Shown: positions 1 through 8,035, numbered from the stretch's first letter. The stretch is DNA of 64,000 nt from Synergistaceae bacterium (GCA_030533085.1 JAUNJZ010000002.1:62001-126000); one strand, 5' to 3'. The notes: generated by a model from the sequence alone, not told the origin. Translations and numbers: made by a program.

Positions 1-136
1 CTTCTTCGCATTTCGCGAAAGTTGACAAAAGCCCCTCGCACATCTCCGGGGTCAGCGAGTTAAGCGTATTCGGCCTATTCATCGTCACCCATGCTATTTT
101 CCCGCGCCTTTCCAGAATTACCGTTTCATCACTCAT
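1..136 (-). CDS. Enoyl-CoA hydratase/isomerase (crotonase) family protein, N-terminal fragment
   Basis: Partial gene running off the left edge; only the first 45 codons are present. The translation contains WVTMNRPNTLNSL, the typical first beta-strand and NRP..LN motif of crotonase-fold enzymes, which bind acyl-CoA thioesters in fatty-acid or amino-acid catabolism. The ATG at 136 is preceded by GGAG about nine bases upstream, which supports this start. It is divergent from the MBL hydrolase gene at 278. The specific reaction (hydratase, isomerase, decarboxylase) cannot be judged because the oxyanion-hole and catalytic region lies outside the window. Confidence 0.75.
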   Translation of the reverse strand, partial: MSDETVILERRGKIAWVTMNRPNTLNSLTPEMCEGLLSTFAKCEE

Positions 137-277
137 TATTTCAGCTCCTTTATCCATACGACGCCTGTAATTATAAATCACGGCGACTCGCCGCGCGGCG
201 GTTTCCGCAAAATCATTTTTTGATATATACTGAACGGGCCGCGTTGCGGCGAGATAAATCTTTACGGAGGTACTCTG
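137..277. other. Divergent intergenic region with candidate promoters
   Basis: AT-rich spacer between two divergent genes. A perfect TATAAT reads leftwards at 175-170 in front of the crotonase gene, but no convincing -35 lies 16-18 bases upstream of it. A TATACT reads rightwards at 226-231 in front of the MBL gene, again with a poor -35. GC-rich inverted bits (CGGCGACTCGCCG near 181) lie between them. Promoter assignment is tentative. Confidence 0.3.
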
Positions 278-1210
278 ATGATATACGATTACGGAAATGG
301 CATATATGGCGTGGATTCGTACTATGAGGGCAGGGAATTCGCCGAGATCTTCATACTGCGCGGCGGCGGGCGGGCCGCCGTCGTCGAAAGCGCTCACAAC
401 GCTTCGCTTCCGCGGCTGCTCTCCGCGCTGGATGAGCTGGGAATAGCCCGCGGCGAAATAGACTATCTCTGCCTGACGCATGTACATCTCGACCACGCCG
501 GCGGCGCGGGCAGCTATATGCGGGAATTTCCAAATGCGCGGCTGCTGCTGCATCCGCGCGGCGCGCGGCACATGATAGATCCGGCAAAGCTGGTGGAGGG
601 CGTTCGGGCCGTCTACGGCGCGGCGGAGACAGAGCGCATGTACGGAGAGATAATCCCTGTTCCTGAAGCCCGCGTCACAGCCCCTCGCGACGGGGAAGAA
701 TTCAGCGTAGGGGAATTTACGCTGGCCTGCTATGACGCGCCGGGACATGCGCGGCACCACATGATATTTTTTGAGAAAAAGACAAAATCACTCTTCGCAG
801 GAGACGCCTTCGGCATATCCTTCCCGTGGATGGAGGGGGCCGCGGGGCGATGGGCCTTCCCCTCGACCTCGCCGGTGCAGTTCGACCCGGAGGCTATGAT
901 CGCCACCACCGAGCGCATACTCTCTCTCCGCCCCGATTCAGTCTACATCACACATTTCGGGAGAATAGCGGGGGCGCAGGCAGAAAGAGTTGCCGCCAGC
1001 CTTATCGAAAGCGTAAAAAAATATACGCGGCTCGCCGAGGAAAAGGGCGGCGACAAGGACAAAATAAAATCCGGGCTGCTTAGCCTCTACCGGAGGATGG
1101 CCGAGGAAAACGGAATCAAAGCCGCCGAAGCTCCAAAAGAGCCCTTCCTTATAGACAGCGAGCTGAACGCGCAGGGAATAGCCTTCTGGTACAAATCGGC
1201 TAACAAATAA
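278..1210 (+). CDS. MBL-fold metallo-hydrolase
   Basis: 310-residue metallo-beta-lactamase fold hydrolase. The hallmark THVHLDHAGG metal-binding motif (H68, H70, D72, H73) is present, followed by a later His in PGHARHH and a C-terminal YITHFG, so both metal sites look complete. The family includes glyoxalase II-like, lactonase and related hydrolases; substrate cannot be deduced. There is no signal peptide, so it is cytoplasmic. The ATG is preceded by ACGGAGG eight bases upstream. A C-terminal helical extension of about 70 residues follows the core, as in several thioester/lactone hydrolases. It stands alone between a divergent crotonase gene and a co-directional nitroreductase gene. Confidence 0.85.
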   Translation: MIYDYGNGIYGVDSYYEGREFAEIFILRGGGRAAVVESAHNASLPRLLSALDELGIARGEIDYLCLTHVHLDHAGGAGSYMREFPNARLLLHPRGARHMIDPAKLVEGVRAVYGAAETERMYGEIIPVPEARVTAPRDGEEFSVGEFTLACYDAPGHARHHMIFFEKKTKSLFAGDAFGISFPWMEGAAGRWAFPSTSPVQFDPEAMIATTERILSLRPDSVYITHFGRIAGAQAERVAASLIESVKKYTRLAEEKGGDKDKIKSGLLSLYRRMAEENGIKAAEAPKEPFLIDSELNAQGIAFWYKSANK

Positions 1211-1375
1211 CGCCGCACGCATTATACGGGGATATGCCTCCGCTGTATGCGGCAGAAAATACCGGCCTTATGGAGTAACGCGCAAACCGTATATTTTACC
1301 TGTCGCTCCCGGCGCTTCACGATATACTCAAACCAAATCACAGCGTCATAATATTGTGGAATTGGAGTGAATATC

Positions 1376-1975
1376 ATGAATGAAAAAACAGCAGAGACAG
1401 CCTTCCCGGTGGCGGAGATTATCGCCGCGCGCTGGAGCCCGCGGGCCTTTTCGGGCAGACCGATAGAGGGGGATAAGGTACAGTCGCTCTTCGAGGCGGC
1501 GCGCTGGGCGCCGTCGGCCTTCAACGAACAGCCGTGGCGCTTCATCGCGGCGACGAAGAACGACAGGGCGGACTTTGACAGACTGCTCTCATGCCTCGAC
1601 GAGAGCAACCGGCTGTGGGCCAAAAGGGCGCAGCTGCTGATAATACTGGTGGTCAAGGAGAGATTCGACCACAAGAACAGGCCAAACAGATGGGCGATGC
1701 ATGACGGCGGGCTGGCGCTGGAAAACCTTCTGCTTGAAGCGGCGGCGCAGGGCTTGCAGGGGCATCCGATGGCCGGCTTCTCTGTTGAGGCAGTGCGCGA
1801 GAATTACAGCGTCCCCGACGGTTACGAGCCGCTGGTAGCTGTCGCCGTCGGTTACGTCGGTTCCCCGGAGATGCTGAACGACGAGCTTAAAGAGCGCGAG
1901 AAAGAGCCTCGCGAACGGCTGCCGCTCTCCTCGCTGGTATTCGGCGGCCTCTGGAACAAACCTTTCAAAAAATAG
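1376..1975 (+). CDS. Nitroreductase family protein
   Basis: 199-residue FMN-dependent nitroreductase-fold protein. It shows the N-terminal RWSPRAFSGRPI and ARWAPSAFNEQPWRF motifs that form the FMN phosphate and isoalloxazine pocket, and the usual C-terminal G.P..M dimer region. It likely reduces nitro-compounds, quinones or flavins with NAD(P)H in the cytoplasm. The ATG at 1376 has GGAG eight bases upstream and is preferred over an in-frame GTG at 1367 that overlaps that ribosome-binding site. An intrinsic terminator follows at 1998-2024, so it appears monocistronic. Confidence 0.88.
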   Translation: MNEKTAETAFPVAEIIAARWSPRAFSGRPIEGDKVQSLFEAARWAPSAFNEQPWRFIAATKNDRADFDRLLSCLDESNRLWAKRAQLLIILVVKERFDHKNRPNRWAMHDGGLALENLLLEAAAQGLQGHPMAGFSVEAVRENYSVPDGYEPLVAVAVGYVGSPEMLNDELKEREKEPRERLPLSSLVFGGLWNKPFKK

Positions 1976-1997
1976 CGGCAGGCGCAAAGCCGCGCGG

Positions 1998-2024
1998 GAG
2001 ACGCCTGAAAGGGCGTCTCTTTTA
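1998..2024 (+). terminator. Intrinsic terminator after nitroreductase gene
   Basis: Perfect 8-bp stem GAGACGCC/GGCGTCTC with a 6-base loop, followed by TTTT, 22 bases past the nitroreductase stop. Confidence 0.8.
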
Positions 2025-2086
2025 GTTATGGCTGAAAATTTTGCCGGCGCTGCGGTATAATATTCGGGAATGGGAGGGAAAATGTT

Positions 2087-2725
2087 ATGAGGACAGCAAG
2101 AACGATTTTTCTTCTTTTAGCCTTCGCGCTGATTCTGACGCCTGCCGGAGAGGCGGCCATTTCGCACGCCGACGCGAAAATGGTATGGGAAAAGGTCGCG
2201 CGCCCGACGGAGCTGACAGCGCTTCCATTCTCGATAAAAGAGGAAAAAAGCCCCAACGCCTGGGTAACGAACGGAGAATCCGTCACAGTCACGACAGGGC
2301 TGCTTGAGATACTGGACACAAACGCCGAGCTGTACGCCGTATTCGCGCACGAGGCCGGACACATCAAACTGAATCATCACCGGAGCGGCGCATCGCGCAC
2401 AGCCGGCCTGTCGCTCGCCGCCGCTATACTTGGAAATATACTCGGAGACGGACTGGCAGGCGCCGCGATCAACGTCGGGGCCAACCTCGTTAATTCCGGC
2501 TGGAGCCGCGAACAGGAGATAGCCGCCGACGATTACTCCGTGGAGCTGGCTCACCGCATGGGCGAGGACCCCGTCGGCATGTACAGCGCTATAAGCAAAC
2601 TCGCCAAAATCAACAAAACCGAGCCGAGCGGCTTCAACTCGCATCCGCCGGACGACCGGCGTCTGCTCCATATCAAAAACAAAATCCTGGAGCTTGAGCC
2701 GAACGCAAAGATACCGGAAATATAG
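2087..2725 (+). CDS. M48 family zinc metalloprotease, secreted or membrane-anchored
   Basis: 212-residue M48-type peptidase. The zinc motif HEAGH is at residues 88-92, with a third ligand likely in SREQEIAADDYSV. An N-terminal hydrophobic stretch (residues 5-20) ending GEA reads as a signal peptide, so the enzyme probably works in the periplasm, as do BepA/LoiP-like proteases in outer-membrane protein quality control. It is shorter than HtpX and lacks its four membrane segments, and also lacks BepA's TPR domain. The start has GGGAGG ten bases upstream and a TATAAT at 2056-2061; the matching -35 is poor. A strong terminator follows. Confidence 0.85.
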   Translation: MRTARTIFLLLAFALILTPAGEAAISHADAKMVWEKVARPTELTALPFSIKEEKSPNAWVTNGESVTVTTGLLEILDTNAELYAVFAHEAGHIKLNHHRSGASRTAGLSLAAAILGNILGDGLAGAAINVGANLVNSGWSREQEIAADDYSVELAHRMGEDPVGMYSAISKLAKINKTEPSGFNSHPPDDRRLLHIKNKILELEPNAKIPEI

Positions 2726-2757
2726 CCCCGCGCAGCCGGATGGGCAAGCGGCAAAGC

Positions 2758-2794
2758 GGCGCTCCCCGATACGAAAGGGGAGCGCCTGTTTTTC
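2758..2794 (+). terminator. Intrinsic terminator after M48 protease gene
   Basis: Ten-base perfect stem GGCGCTCCCC/GGGGAGCGCC followed by TGTTTTTC. It lies between the convergent M48 gene (+) and ppnP (-); only the plus orientation has a T-run. Confidence 0.85.
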
Positions 2795-2833
2795 GCCGCG
2801 CGGGCGGCTGCTATAGAGCCGAATCGAAGCGGA

Positions 2834-3151
2834 CTATTTTATATACGAGCAGACATACTGCACCGGCACATAGCAGCGGAAGCCGAATTTGCTGTTTGCC
2901 GGAATGCTGAAAGTCTCTCCCGCCTTCAGCTCCTGCCACTCGGTCGAGCCGGGAAGCAGCACTTCACAGACGCCGTCCGTGAGATCCATTATCTCCGCGT
3001 CGCCGGTGCCGAATTCATAGACGCCGGGCAGGAAAAGACCGAGCGTTTTGCGATCTCCATTCGGCATATAGACCGTGTGGCTCACTACCTTGCCGTCAAA
3101 ATAGACGTTAGCCTTCGCTGCGGCTGTTACATTTTCCAACTTTTCAATCAT
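2834..3151 (-). CDS. ppnP: Pyrimidine/purine nucleoside phosphorylase PpnP (YaiE/DUF1255)
   Basis: 105-residue cupin-fold protein matching the PpnP (YaiE, formerly DUF1255) family, which phosphorolyses several nucleosides to free base and ribose-1-phosphate. Recognisable family segments are VYFDGKVVSHTV near the N-terminus, TLGLFLPGVYEFGT in the middle and the C-terminal IPANSKFGFRC; length fits the family (about 95). The start ATG at 3151 follows GGGAGGGC. An open frame runs 38 codons further upstream but crosses the promoter region and is not part of the gene. Expressed from its own promoter, divergent from nudC. Confidence 0.9.
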   Translation of the reverse strand: MIEKLENVTAAAKANVYFDGKVVSHTVYMPNGDRKTLGLFLPGVYEFGTGDAEIMDLTDGVCEVLLPGSTEWQELKAGETFSIPANSKFGFRCYVPVQYVCSYIK

Positions 3152-3192
3152 TGTAATGCCCTCCCTGATAATATTTGCGCTGCGCTGTATAA

Positions 3193-3221
3193 ATAATAGT
3201 GTTCTTTTGCCCGCAAGTCCA
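3193..3221 (-). promoter_or_regulatory. Candidate promoter of ppnP
   Basis: Reading leftwards: TGGACT, a 17-base spacer, then TATTAT, about 40 bases before the ppnP start. Good -10, moderate -35. Confidence 0.45.
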
Positions 3222-3263
3222 GTAAAATAATAAATAAAATAAATGAAAAAAGGGAGCAATGGC

Positions 3264-4034
3264 ATGTCCTTTTACTATATTTTTCAAGACGGCAGAATAG
3301 TGTTGAAAAAAGATGGAAGCATCCCGCTGAAAGAGGAGCTTCCGCGTTGGCTGACGGAGGCGCTGGAAAACAGCGGCTATCTGGACAAGAATGAAAAGGA
3401 GGGCGACCGCTGGGGCGAGCTTCCGCCGGGGCGCGCGCTGCCGGAGGGATACGCCGCGATGGAGCGGCGCGGCTGCTGGACGGCCGTCGGAGAGGAGCAA
3501 TTCTTCCGTATCGGCAAGGCCTTTCACCTCATGGACTGGCAGCGGCTGCATAAATTCTGCGGCAGATGCGGCGCGCGCAATTCTTTCGACCCGAACGAGG
3601 GGGCTATGAAATGCGCCGCCTGCGGAGAGCTCTTCTATCCCGTCATCTCCCCCGCAGTCATCGTCAGCGTTGAAAAGGAGGGCAAGATACTGCTTGGCCA
3701 CGGGGTAAACTTCCCCGCCGGACGCTACAGCGTACTGGCCGGCTTCGTAGAGCCGGGCGAAAGCATAGAAGAGTGCGTCGCGCGGGAAATATACGAAGAG
3801 TCGAAGATTCGCGTAAAAAATATAAAATACTTCGCAAGCCAGCCGTGGCCCTTTCCGCGCTCGCTGATGCTCGGCCTCACCGCCGAATGGGAAAGCGGCG
3901 AAATATCGCCGGACAAAACGGAGGTAAGCGACGTGCGCTGGTTCGCGCCGGACGAAATACCGGACTACTACCGCGGCGTCAGCATCTCAGCCAGACTGAT
4001 AGAGGACTTCATCAGGAGACATACAAAATACTGA
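3264..4034 (+). CDS. nudC: NAD(+) diphosphatase / mRNA NAD-decapping hydrolase NudC
   Basis: 256-residue Nudix hydrolase of the NudC type, which cleaves NAD(H) to NMN(H) and AMP and can remove NAD caps from RNA. Order: divergent N-terminal domain; four-Cys zinc ribbon (C99, C102, C117, C120); Nudix box starting at G160 with REIYEES as the metal-binding core; and the NudC signature SQPWPFPRS at 192-200, which separates NudC from other Nudix families. ATG 3264 with GGGAG eight bases upstream is preferred over ATG 3243, which has no ribosome-binding site. The gene is divergent from ppnP, another nucleotide-salvage enzyme, and 49 bases upstream of the cobalamin adenosyltransferase gene. Confidence 0.92.
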   Translation: MSFYYIFQDGRIVLKKDGSIPLKEELPRWLTEALENSGYLDKNEKEGDRWGELPPGRALPEGYAAMERRGCWTAVGEEQFFRIGKAFHLMDWQRLHKFCGRCGARNSFDPNEGAMKCAACGELFYPVISPAVIVSVEKEGKILLGHGVNFPAGRYSVLAGFVEPGESIEECVAREIYEESKIRVKNIKYFASQPWPFPRSLMLGLTAEWESGEISPDKTEVSDVRWFAPDEIPDYYRGVSISARLIEDFIRRHTKY

Positions 4035-4083
4035 TTGCGGCGGCGGCGCGCAATGAGAAAATATTGAGAAGGGGTGGTAAACA

Positions 4084-4611
4084 ATGTTCGGTTCCGAAGG
4101 ATTGATAGAAATATACACAGGCGACGGCAAAGGCAAGACAACTGCGGCGCTCGGCCTCGCGCTGAGAGCCTCCGGGCACGGCGCGAAAATCGGCATAGTC
4201 CAGTTTATGAAAGGCTGGGCGCAATACGGAGAGCTTTTCTCCGCCTCAAAGCTGCCGGGAGTGACGCTGATCCACACAGGCCGCGATAAATGCATATTCC
4301 GCGGCGACGAGACGGAAGAGGACTTCGCGGAGGCTGCTCGCGGGCTGGCCGCGGCGGAAAAGTTCATCCTGTCGGGAGAATATGACCTTGTAATACTCGA
4401 CGAGGTAAACGTAGCGATAGACTTCGGCCTCTTAAAAGAGGGCGACGTCGCCGCGCTGCTGAAGAAAAAAGCCCCCGGCACTGAAATAGTCCTCACGGGC
4501 AGAAACGCGCCGCAAACGCTGATCGACATCGCAGAGCTTGTAACAGAGATGAAAGAGATAAAACATCCGTACAAAAAAGGAATTACCGCGCGAAAGGGAA
4601 TTGAATACTAA
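4084..4611 (+). CDS. cobO: Cob(I)yrinic acid a,c-diamide adenosyltransferase (CobO/BtuR type)
   Basis: 175-residue CobA/CobO/BtuR-family enzyme that transfers the 5'-deoxyadenosyl group from ATP to the cobalt of corrinoids. The P-loop variant GDGKGKTTAALGLALR is at residues 13-28 and the Walker B-like DLVILDEVN follows at about residue 100. Length is close to the usual 170-200; the N-terminal helix present in E. coli BtuR is missing. The start is preceded by GGGGTGG. It sits 49 bases after nudC and may be co-transcribed with it. No other cobalamin biosynthesis gene is nearby, so it could serve salvage. Confidence 0.9.
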   Translation: MFGSEGLIEIYTGDGKGKTTAALGLALRASGHGAKIGIVQFMKGWAQYGELFSASKLPGVTLIHTGRDKCIFRGDETEEDFAEAARGLAAAEKFILSGEYDLVILDEVNVAIDFGLLKEGDVAALLKKKAPGTEIVLTGRNAPQTLIDIAELVTEMKEIKHPYKKGITARKGIEY

Positions 4612-4638
4612 AAATTTCAAAAAAGCCGCAATCCAAGC

Positions 4639-4667
4639 TTGACAAAATAAGAGAAAAGCATTAAACT
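4639..4667 (+). promoter_or_regulatory. Promoter of rubrerythrin gene
   Basis: Perfect TTGACA, 17-base spacer, TAAACT, located about 80 bases before the rubrerythrin start. Confidence 0.65.
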
Positions 4668-4677
4668 AAAATAGTTT
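4663..4677 (+). promoter_or_regulatory. Small palindrome overlapping the rubrerythrin -10, candidate operator
   Basis: AAACTA-AAA-TAGTTT, a perfect 6-bp inverted repeat that covers the -10 box and transcription start of the promoter in front of rubrerythrin. This position would suit a repressor; a redox or peroxide regulator is only a guess from the target gene. Confidence 0.35.
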
Positions 4678-4746
4678 TAGATAACAAGCGCTTCTTAGCG
4701 TTAAATGTGGGAAAAAAGGATAAAAATTCAAGGAGGAAATCAGAAA

Positions 4747-5232
4747 ATGGCAACTCAGGAAAATTTCGCAACAGCATTCGCTGGAGAATCACAGGCCAAC
4801 CGTAAGTACCTTCTCTACGCCGAGCAGGCCGAAAAAGACGGCTTCGCGGGAATAGCGAAGCTCTTCCGCGCGACGGCGGAGGCAGAGACAATCCACGCCT
4901 TCGCTGAATTCAAGGCAATGGGCGGGGTCAGCACCACCGCGAACAACCTTCAGGCGGCTATCAACGGCGAAACCTATGAATTCACCGATATGTACCCTCC
5001 GATGGTCACAGAGGCCGAAGCCGAAGGCAACAAAGAGGCGGCTCGTATCTTCCGTTATGCCGAAGCCGCTGAAAAAGTTCACGCGAAGCTCTATCAGGAC
5101 GCCCTCAACGATATGAGCAACACCGAAGCCGACTACTATCTCTGCCCGATATGCGGCTTTATCCACAAAGGCCCCACGAGCGAAAATTGCCCGATATGCG
5201 GAGCCAAGGCGTCAATATTCAAGAAATACTAA
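4747..5232 (+). CDS. rbr: Rubrerythrin
   Basis: 161-residue rubrerythrin, a non-haem diiron peroxidase that protects anaerobes from hydrogen peroxide. The N-terminal four-helix ferritin-like domain carries the diiron ligand motifs ETIH (47-50) and EKVH (109-112); the C-terminal rubredoxin-like domain has C133, C136, C148 and C151 for one iron. Length is slightly below the classic 190-residue form, as in the short anaerobe type. ATG 4747 has AAGGAGG about ten bases upstream. It has its own promoter, a palindrome over the -10, and a terminator, so it appears monocistronic and regulated. Confidence 0.95.
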   Translation: MATQENFATAFAGESQANRKYLLYAEQAEKDGFAGIAKLFRATAEAETIHAFAEFKAMGGVSTTANNLQAAINGETYEFTDMYPPMVTEAEAEGNKEAARIFRYAEAAEKVHAKLYQDALNDMSNTEADYYLCPICGFIHKGPTSENCPICGAKASIFKKY

Positions 5233-5253
5233 GAAAACGCTCACAACAGACAG

Positions 5254-5285
5254 AGAGCCGTCCGCGCCGCGGGCGGCTCTTCTTT
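5254..5285 (+). terminator. Terminator between convergent rubrerythrin and polymerase genes
   Basis: Stem AGAGCCG..CCG/CGG.CGGCTCT with a short loop, followed by the T-rich TCTTCTTTC. It lies between genes that converge and may serve both. Confidence 0.6.
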
Positions 5286-5296
5286 CGTCACGCGGC

Positions 5297-6628
5297 CTAA
5301 AAGCTGACCCGCCTTTTCGGGCCGAGCGGAAGCGGCGGCCTGCGCCGCGCCTCCTCAGCCGCCGCGCTGTGCGCGCGCTGCGGATACCAGCGCGGAGTCC
5401 TCTCGGGGGCGGCGAAATTATCCGCGGAAGCGATGACGACCTTGCCAAACTCAAGATTCAGAGCATCGGCCACAGCCGCCGCCGCGCGCAGACGCCCATT
5501 CCGTTCCCCCTCCGGCTCCCCATCCTCGTCGAACAAAAGCCGCTGCCTCCCGAAGCTGACGTCGCTGAAGCCGGAAAGCCGCACGCCGGCCTTTTTATAA
5601 AGCGCCCCTTCGCGGAAAATCTTTTGCAGCATAGACCTCGCCGCATACAGAAAATCCGCGTCCAGAGACTTTGGAACAGAAAATATATACTCGTCCTCTC
5701 CGAAATAAAAATTCTCCCGTCGGAACGGGTTCGTCCTGATATAAAGCCCCATCCTTGAGGCCGCCTGCCGCGCGCCGCGCAGCTGACGGGCGGCGCAGAG
5801 CGTAAAATATGATACGGCGTCAAGAAGCTCCTCATAAGAAGAGACGGCGTCGCCGAAGGAACGCGAAACCTGAATAGAGCTGGGCGCTCCATGCTTCTCG
5901 GAAAGAGGGTAAACGGAATAGCCGCGCAGCTCCCAGGCGGTATAAAGGGCGTTCACAGAAAAATTCTTTTTGAGCCACAGATCGTCCGCCATCATAAAAT
6001 CAGCCGTGTTTTTGATACGGTAAGAGGAACGCAGCCGCGCCGCCATCCTCCTCCCTATCCCCCACACCTCCTCCAGAGGAAAAGCCGCCATCCATTCCGC
6101 GTCGCCGGCACAGCTCGAATCTATCCAGAAAACCCCGTCCGCGCTCATCTTCGCGCAGTGAGAGGCCAGCTTGGCAAGCGTCTTTGTTGAAGAAATGCCG
6201 ATAGACACAGGAATGCCGCAGCTCCGCCATATATCCTCGCGTATCTCGCGGCAGTAAGCCGCCGGATCCTCCACAGAGGCAATAGCAAGATTAAAAAAAG
6301 CCTCGTCGATAGAATAGACCTCCATCAGATCGCTGAAACGGGAAAGACGCCCCATCACCTCGGAAGAAATTTTATTATAAAGCGACAGCCGTCCGCTCAG
6401 CACCGCCGCCCCCGCCCGCTCCAGCAGCCCCCTGACCTTAAAATACGGCTCGCCCATCCCCACCCCCAGAGCCTTCGCCTCATTGGAACGCGAGACCACG
6501 CAGCCGTCGTTGCCGCTCAGCACCACGACCGGACGCGAAAGCAAAGAAGGATTCTCCCTCCGCTCACAGGAGACAAAAAAATTATTACAGTCGCATAAGC
6601 CAATGGAACGCTCCAATAGATTCTTCAT
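5297..6628 (-). CDS. Y-family DNA polymerase, UmuC type
   Basis: 443-residue translesion DNA polymerase of the UmuC branch. The palm acidic residues are present in LCDCNNFF (D13) and YSIDEAF (D108, E109), and the steric-gate/fingers segment VVVLSGNDGCVVSRSNEAK is typical of UmuC rather than DinB. An HhH region (EEVWGIGRRMAARL) and little-finger domain follow; the basic, Pro-rich last 30 residues look disordered. ATG 6628 has AAGGAG ten bases upstream, better than ATG 6655 which lies before it. No umuD/lexA partner is adjacent and no Cheo-type LexA box was found in the promoter. Confidence 0.88.
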   Translation of the reverse strand: MKNLLERSIGLCDCNNFFVSCERRENPSLLSRPVVVLSGNDGCVVSRSNEAKALGVGMGEPYFKVRGLLERAGAAVLSGRLSLYNKISSEVMGRLSRFSDLMEVYSIDEAFFNLAIASVEDPAAYCREIREDIWRSCGIPVSIGISSTKTLAKLASHCAKMSADGVFWIDSSCAGDAEWMAAFPLEEVWGIGRRMAARLRSSYRIKNTADFMMADDLWLKKNFSVNALYTAWELRGYSVYPLSEKHGAPSSIQVSRSFGDAVSSYEELLDAVSYFTLCAARQLRGARQAASRMGLYIRTNPFRRENFYFGEDEYIFSVPKSLDADFLYAARSMLQKIFREGALYKKAGVRLSGFSDVSFGRQRLLFDEDGEPEGERNGRLRAAAAVADALNLEFGKVVIASADNFAAPERTPRWYPQRAHSAAAEEARRRPPLPLGPKRRVSF

Positions 6629-6666
6629 GTAACATTTTCTCCTTAAAGAAAACATCTATCTTCTAT

Positions 6667-6695
6667 ACTTTAAGAAAAAAGCCGCGTAATGTCAA
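6667..6695 (-). promoter_or_regulatory. Promoter of Y-family polymerase gene
   Basis: Reading leftwards: perfect TTGACA, 17-base spacer, TAAAGT, about 40 bases before the start codon. A TACTGT half-site overlaps the -35, but there is no second half, so LexA control is not supported. Confidence 0.6.
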
Positions 6696-6798
6696 CAGTA
6701 AGTGCGTGTTATTTTTTTTATGTAATCTTTGATGAAAAAGGAGACGGGAATCGCTTCCGGCTATTGCCAAAGGGGAATTTATGGAATACTATATACGC

Positions 6799-6829
6799 TA
6801 TTCCACTATTATATTCGGTGGAATATAAT
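6799..6829 (+). promoter_or_regulatory. Inverted repeat and -10 box in front of the flavoprotein gene
   Basis: Perfect 8-bp inverted repeat TATTCCAC-N11-GTGGAATA (6799-6825) whose right arm runs into a perfect TATAAT (6824-6829), 30 bases before the start codon. The -35 is weak (TTCCAC), as expected for a regulated promoter. The repeat would cover the spacer and -10, consistent with an operator for an unknown regulator. Confidence 0.5.
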
Positions 6830-6859
6830 TTTTAAATAAAAACTTGAAGGGAATTTAAT

Positions 6860-7981
6860 ATGAAGAGCAAAGAAATAGAATTACCAACATTAAACATTGG
6901 AGGACATCAGCCCAAATACCCAATAATACAGGGAGGAATGGGCATCATGGTTTCAGGCCCCCGACTGGCCGGCGCGGTCGCCGCGGCGGGCGGCGTGGGA
7001 ACGATAGCCTCAGTCGGGCTGGCCGCGTCGCTGAAAGACTTCGACATGGCCTCCGGCAGCGGAAACATAAGCCGCCAAAACGGTGAAACGCTGGCCAGAT
7101 ATGTTAAAGAGGCAAAAGCGGCCTCAAATGGCGGCGTCATAGCCGTCAACTGCATGTGCGCCCTGAGCGACTACGAAGATCTGGTGCGCACCTCCTGCGC
7201 CGCCGGAGCCGACATTATAATATCGGGGGCCGGACTGCCGCTCAAGCTGCCGCAGCTTACGGAAGCTCACCCCGAAACGGCGCTGGTGCCGATAGTCAGC
7301 AGCGTAAAAGCCGCCTCCCTCATCCTCAGCCGCTGGGTCAAGCATTATGGCCGTATCCCCGACGCCTTCGTCGTAGAAAGCCCCAACACGGCAGGAGGCC
7401 ACCTCGGAGCGCGCGACAGCGAACAGGCGATGGACAAAAGCCTTTCGCTGAAAGAGGTCGTCCCCGCGCTCGTGAAATACCTGAAAGAGCTGGGACACAA
7501 CATCCCCGTCATATCAGCCGGCGGCATATGGGACGGACAGGATATAAAAGAGGCGATCCTGATGGGGGCAAGCGGCGTACAGATGGGAACGAGATTCGCC
7601 GCGACGGAAGAGGGCGACGCCTCAGAGCGCTTCAAACAGGCGTACATCGAAGCCGAAGAAAAAGACGTGGTGCTGATCAAAAGCCCCTGCGGCCTGCCGG
7701 GACGCGCGATAATGAGCCCGCTCATAGAACGCTACTTCTCAGGAAAGCTTGAAAAAGTCGGCTGCAAGGCGGGCTGCCTCTCACACTGCATCTGCCGTAT
7801 GCAGCAGGAAACCTTCTGCATCGCCGACGCGCTCGTCAGCGCCTACAGAGGAGATTGGGAAAACGGCCTCTTCTTCTGCGGCAGCAACGTAACGCGGGTA
7901 AAATCAATACTCAAAGTAAAAGAGCTGATAAAAGAGCTTCTGTCAGACTTCAGCCTCCCTGAAGCGCAAAGCGCCTTTTAA
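6860..7981 (+). CDS. Nitronate monooxygenase / FabK-like flavoprotein
   Basis: 373-residue TIM-barrel flavoprotein of the nitronate monooxygenase (2-nitropropane dioxygenase)/FabK family. The N-terminal PIIQGGMGIMVSGPRLAGAVAAAGG FMN-site region, the mid ESPNTAGGHLG loop with its active-site His, and the ISAGGIWDG / GASGVQMGTRF phosphate-binding segments are all present. A Cys-rich C-terminal extension (CKAGCLSHCICRMQQETFC) is found in a subset of the family in anaerobes. It could oxidise nitronates or act as an enoyl-ACP reductase; neighbours do not decide. A decayed, internally deleted copy lies at 15154-15322. Confidence 0.85.
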   Translation: MKSKEIELPTLNIGGHQPKYPIIQGGMGIMVSGPRLAGAVAAAGGVGTIASVGLAASLKDFDMASGSGNISRQNGETLARYVKEAKAASNGGVIAVNCMCALSDYEDLVRTSCAAGADIIISGAGLPLKLPQLTEAHPETALVPIVSSVKAASLILSRWVKHYGRIPDAFVVESPNTAGGHLGARDSEQAMDKSLSLKEVVPALVKYLKELGHNIPVISAGGIWDGQDIKEAILMGASGVQMGTRFAATEEGDASERFKQAYIEAEEKDVVLIKSPCGLPGRAIMSPLIERYFSGKLEKVGCKAGCLSHCICRMQQETFCIADALVSAYRGDWENGLFFCGSNVTRVKSILKVKELIKELLSDFSLPEAQSAF

Positions 7982-7992
7982 GTCAAAATAAC

Positions 7993-8030
7993 GCGGGGCC
8001 GCTCTCAGAGAGAAGCCCCGCATTATTAGA
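7993..8030. terminator. Bidirectional terminator between flavoprotein and exopolysaccharide operon
   Basis: Stem GCGGGGC/GCCCCGC enclosing a second stem CTCTC/GAGAG. The minus reading is followed by GTTATTTTG and the plus reading by ATTATTAG, so it could end both convergent units. A degraded copy of this hairpin is retained in the ghost at 15154-15322. Confidence 0.6.
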
Positions 8031-8035
8031 AAATT

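Noticed and set aside
6661-6720. Possible LexA box in the Y-family polymerase promoter
   Set aside because: Only one TACTGT half-site; neither the E. coli nor the Cheo-type palindrome is complete.
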